Positions 6,379-9,108 of a stretch of 9,108 nucleotides of DNA are shown here, in pieces. Position 1 is the first letter of the stretch, and each line of letters begins with the position of its first letter. Source of the DNA: Nocardioides sp. Its GTDB lineage: Bacteria > Actinomycetota > Actinomycetes > Propionibacteriales > Nocardioidaceae. The position numbers were made by a program, and so were the translations under genes. The notes under the pieces were generated by a model. It had not been told where the DNA came from, did not search any database, and was given only the letters and a program-made list of their open reading frames with translations. The stretch is from positions 1-9,108 of the forward strand of contig JAJPEO010000080.1 in NCBI GenBank assembly GCA_021166815.1, read 5' to 3'.

Positions 6379-6384
6379 AACCTA
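6379..6384 (-). promoter_or_regulatory. Predicted -10 element of the LLM-class oxidoreductase gene
   Basis: TAGGTT on the minus strand fits TANNNT and is followed by 8 nt and the ATG at 6370. The -35 region would fall at about 6402-6407, which touches the KstR-like box. No clear -35 hexamer or ribosome binding site is seen. Confidence 0.4.
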
Positions 6385-6392
6385 GGTCATCC

Positions 6393-6421
6393 TTGCCCTC
6401 ATTTCTAGAACGTGTTTCACT
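6393..6421 (+). promoter_or_regulatory. Predicted promoter of the DUF35-ltp4-ltp3 operon
   Basis: TTGCCC (6393-6398), a 17-nt spacer, then TTCACT (6416-6421) and 7 nt to the ATG at 6429. The -35 is identical to that of the fadD8-like gene and the spacer is the same length, but the -10 is weak because A is missing at position 2. The KstR-like box lies in the spacer and over the start of the -10. Confidence 0.4.
6406..6419. promoter_or_regulatory. KstR-like operator between Rv3520c-like and Rv3521-like genes
   Basis: TAGAACGTGTTTCA matches TNNAACNNGTTNNA at all specified bases. It differs from the box at 4968 by one base. It lies in the 58-nt gap between divergent starts at 6370 and 6429, ending 9 nt before the second. 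It probably controls the whole DUF35-ltp4-ltp3 operon and the divergent oxidoreductase gene. Confidence 0.88.
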
Positions 6422-6428
6422 CCGGGTC

Positions 6429-7391
6429 ATGGCACGCACCCTTTCTCGGCCCGTGACCGTCGCGTTCGACTACACGCGTTCCACGGGACCCGTCATCGGC
6501 CGCTTCCTCGGCGGCCTCCGCGACGGACGCGTCGTCGGCGCCCGCACCTCCCGAGGTGAGGTGGTCGTACCCCCGCCGGAGTTCGACCCCGTCACCCACG
6601 AGCCCATGACCGACTTCGTCGAGGTGGCCGACACCGGGGTGGTGCTCACCTGGTCCTGGGTGCCCGAGCCCGTGGACGCCCAGCCCCTGGACCGACCCTT
6701 CGCCTGGGCGCTCGTCCAGCTCGACGGGGCCGACGCGCCCCTGCTGCACGCCCTCGACGCGCCCTCCACCGCCGACGTCGAGACCGGGATGCGCGTGCGC
6801 ATCCGCTGGGCCGACGAGCGCGTGGGGGCCATCACCGACATCGCGTGCTTCGAGCCTGCCGACGATGCCGGCGGCGAGCCCGCTCCGACGCCGTCGGGCC
6901 CCCTGCCCGAGCCCGTCACGGGGGTCGTGACGCCGGTGTCGCTCGACTACGTCTACGCCGCCAGCCCCGAGGAGTCGTCCTTCTTCCGCGGCCTGGCCGA
7001 GGGCCGGATCCTGGGGCAACGATGTCCCGCGTGCGGGAAGGTCTACGTCCCGCCTCGCGGAGCGTGCCCGGTGGACGGCGTCCCGACCGACGAGGAGGTC
7101 GAGCTCCCGCCCCGCGGCACCGTCACCACGTTCTGCGTCGTCAACGTGCCGTTCCTCGGGCAGAAGATCACCCCGCCCTACGTCTCGGCCTACGTCCTCC
7201 TCGACGGCGCCGACATCGCCCTGCAGCACCTGGTGCAGGAGGTCCCGGCGGACGAGGTCCGCATGGGGATGCGCGTCGAGGCGGTGTGGAAGCCCCGCGA
7301 GGAGTGGGACACCACCATCGAGAACATCAGCCACTTCCGGCCGACCGGCGAGCCCGACGCCGACTACGAGACCTACAAGGAGCACCTGTGA
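6429..7391 (+). CDS. Two-unit DUF35/OB-fold protein, Rv3521-like partner of Ltp aldolases
   Basis: A 320-residue protein made of two DUF35-type units (about residues 10-145 and 170-310) joined by a proline-rich linker. Each unit ends in a beta-rich OB-fold segment with the similar phrases FAWALVQLDGAD and VSAYVLLDGAD. The second unit has a zinc ribbon, C199-P-A-C202 with C213, but its fourth position is D216 rather than cysteine. The first unit has the matching PPP...P loop without any cysteine, so it has lost the ribbon. It corresponds to M. tuberculosis Rv3521 in gene order. DUF35 proteins bind thiolase-fold partners and shape their active sites, as ChsH2 does for Ltp2, so it probably forms a complex with Ltp3 and/or Ltp4 encoded next. 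ATG 6429 is chosen because it lies after the KstR-like box; the frame is open to 6369. Its stop overlaps the next start (GTGA). Confidence 0.85.
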   Translation: MARTLSRPVTVAFDYTRSTGPVIGRFLGGLRDGRVVGARTSRGEVVVPPPEFDPVTHEPMTDFVEVADTGVVLTWSWVPEPVDAQPLDRPFAWALVQLDGADAPLLHALDAPSTADVETGMRVRIRWADERVGAITDIACFEPADDAGGEPAPTPSGPLPEPVTGVVTPVSLDYVYAASPEESSFFRGLAEGRILGQRCPACGKVYVPPRGACPVDGVPTDEEVELPPRGTVTTFCVVNVPFLGQKITPPYVSAYVLLDGADIALQHLVQEVPADEVRMGMRVEAVWKPREEWDTTIENISHFRPTGEPDADYETYKEHL

Positions 7392-8436
7392 GGAACGTTG
7401 CGGTCGTGGGCTTCGCCCAGCGGCAGATGGCCGAGTTCGACGGCTCCCCCACGTGCGTGGAGCTGCTCGTGCCGGTCTTCCGGGAGTGCTACGAGCAGAC
7501 CGGCTTCAGCCGGCGCGACATCGGGTTCTGGTGCTCCGGCTCGAGCGACTACCTGGCCGGGCGGTCGTTCTCCTTCGTCTCCGCGGTCGACGCCATCGGC
7601 GCCCTGCCGCCGGTCAACGAGTCCCACGTCGAGATGGACGCCGCCTGGGCCCTGTACGAGGCCTGGGTCAAGATCCAGACCGGCGAGGTCGACACTGCCC
7701 TGGTCTACGGGTTCGGCAAGTCCAGCGCGGGCATCCTGCGGCGCACGCTCGCATTGCAGCTCGACCCCTACACACTCACCCCCCTGTGGCCCGACACCGT
7801 GTCCATCGCGGGCCTGCAGGCCCGGCTCGGCATCGAGCGCGGCCACTGGGACGAGACCGCCATGGCCGAGGTGGTCGCTCGCAGCCTCACCGACGCCGAG
7901 GACAACGAGCACGCCATCCGCAAGGGCGGCTCCAGCGTCGAGGACCTGCTGGCGCGCCCCGTGTACGCCGACCCGCTGCGCAAGCACGACTGTGCGCCCG
8001 TGACCGACGGGGCCTCGGCGATCGTCCTCGCGGCCGACGACCGTGCTCGCGAGGCCTGCGAGCGCCCCGCCTGGATCACCGGGCTGGCCCACAGCGTCGA
8101 CGGGCTCCACCTCGGGACGCGCGACCTGACCCGTTCGGAGTCGGCGCAGCGCTCGGGCGCCGCGGCCGGCACCGACGGCGTGGAGGTCGCCGAGCTGCAC
8201 GCACCCTTCAGCCACCAGGAGATCCTCCTGCGGCGCGAGCTCGCGCTGGGCGACGACGTCCGCGTCAACCCCTCGGGTGGCGCCCTGGCGGCGAACCCGA
8301 TGTTCACCAGCGGGCTCAACCGCATCGGCGAGGCCGCCCGACGCGTGTGGGACGGCAGCGCCGACCGCGTGCTCGGCCACGCCACGTCCGGACCCGCCCT
8401 CCAGCAGAACCTCGTGTGCACGATGGGAGCCTCCCA

Positions 8437-8440
<4 letters not shown>
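7388..8440 (+). CDS. ltp4: Ltp4-like thiolase-fold steroid-CoA aldolase
   Basis: A 350-residue thiolase-superfamily (SCP-x/lipid-transfer type) protein resembling Ltp4 (Rv3522, about 354 residues); shared segments include FWCSGSSDYLAGR and ESHVEMDAAWALYEA. Ltp3 and Ltp4 were reported in Rhodococcus as needed for C-24-branched sterol side chains, where they are thought to perform the retro-aldol step that removes the C-24 branch. The sequence fits a non-thiolytic enzyme: the segment expected to carry the nucleophilic cysteine (MDAAW, residues 83-87) has none. The C-terminal glycine motif reads NPSGGALAANP, with N303 where thiolases have the GHP histidine. HAPFSH (271-276) occupies the NEAF-type loop. 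Cys49 lies elsewhere and is unlikely to be the thiolase nucleophile. The GTG start overlaps the previous stop and the TGA overlaps the next GTG, so translation is coupled. Confidence 0.85.

Positions 8441-9108
<668 letters not shown>

Noticed and set aside
6369..6428. Upstream start of the DUF35 protein at 6369
   Set aside because: It would place the operator inside the coding sequence and overlap the divergent gene; the ATG at 6429 follows the operator directly.
6371..6439. N-terminal extension of the LLM-class oxidoreductase to 6439
   Set aside because: It would run through the KstR-like box and overlap the divergent DUF35 gene. The family N-terminus MKLGLQLGYWG begins at 6370.

Overview
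The window comes from the chromosome of a high-GC actinobacterium. A Nocardioides/Aeromicrobium-like or other sterol-degrading actinobacterium is an inference from base composition, gene content and apparently leaderless starts; no RNA gene or marker allows finer placement. It carries part of a sterol side-chain catabolic cluster. Family assignments come from remembered M. tuberculosis sequences and were not checked by database search.

Layout: (1) 1-1209: a divergent pair, the start of a FadD19-type sterol-CoA ligase (minus, cut by the window edge) and an EchA19-type enoyl-CoA hydratase (plus), with a KstR-like operator between them. (2) 1249-3297: three plus-strand genes with no obvious sterol role: a thioredoxin-rhodanese fusion, an alpha/beta hydrolase, and a P-loop kinase-like protein whose start overlaps the hydrolase stop (ATGA). 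A strong hairpin follows at 3323-3349. (3) 3395-5334: a FadD8-like acyl-CoA synthetase (minus) divergent from a small thioredoxin-like protein (plus), with a second KstR-like box between them. (4) 5327-9108: an Rv3520c-like F420/LLM-class oxidoreductase (minus), divergent from a tightly overlapping plus-strand operon. That operon encodes a two-unit DUF35/OB-fold protein (Rv3521-like), an Ltp4-like and an Ltp3-like thiolase-fold protein (the last cut by the window edge). A third KstR-like box lies in the divergent promoter.

How it fits together: FadD19 would activate the sterol side chain as a CoA thioester and EchA19 would hydrate the unsaturated steroid-CoA. The Ltp3/Ltp4 pair with its DUF35 partner would then remove the C-24 branch by retro-aldol cleavage. 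This is the known route for C-24-branched sterols such as sitosterol and campesterol. All three divergent promoters carry a 14-bp palindrome matching TNNAACNNGTTNNA, perfectly or with one mismatch, so the blocks look like one KstR-type regulon. In several promoters the box overlaps the predicted -10 element, and most first genes appear to be leaderless. The less expected parts are the two thioredoxin-fold genes, one of them beside a KstR box, and the hydrolase/kinase pair.
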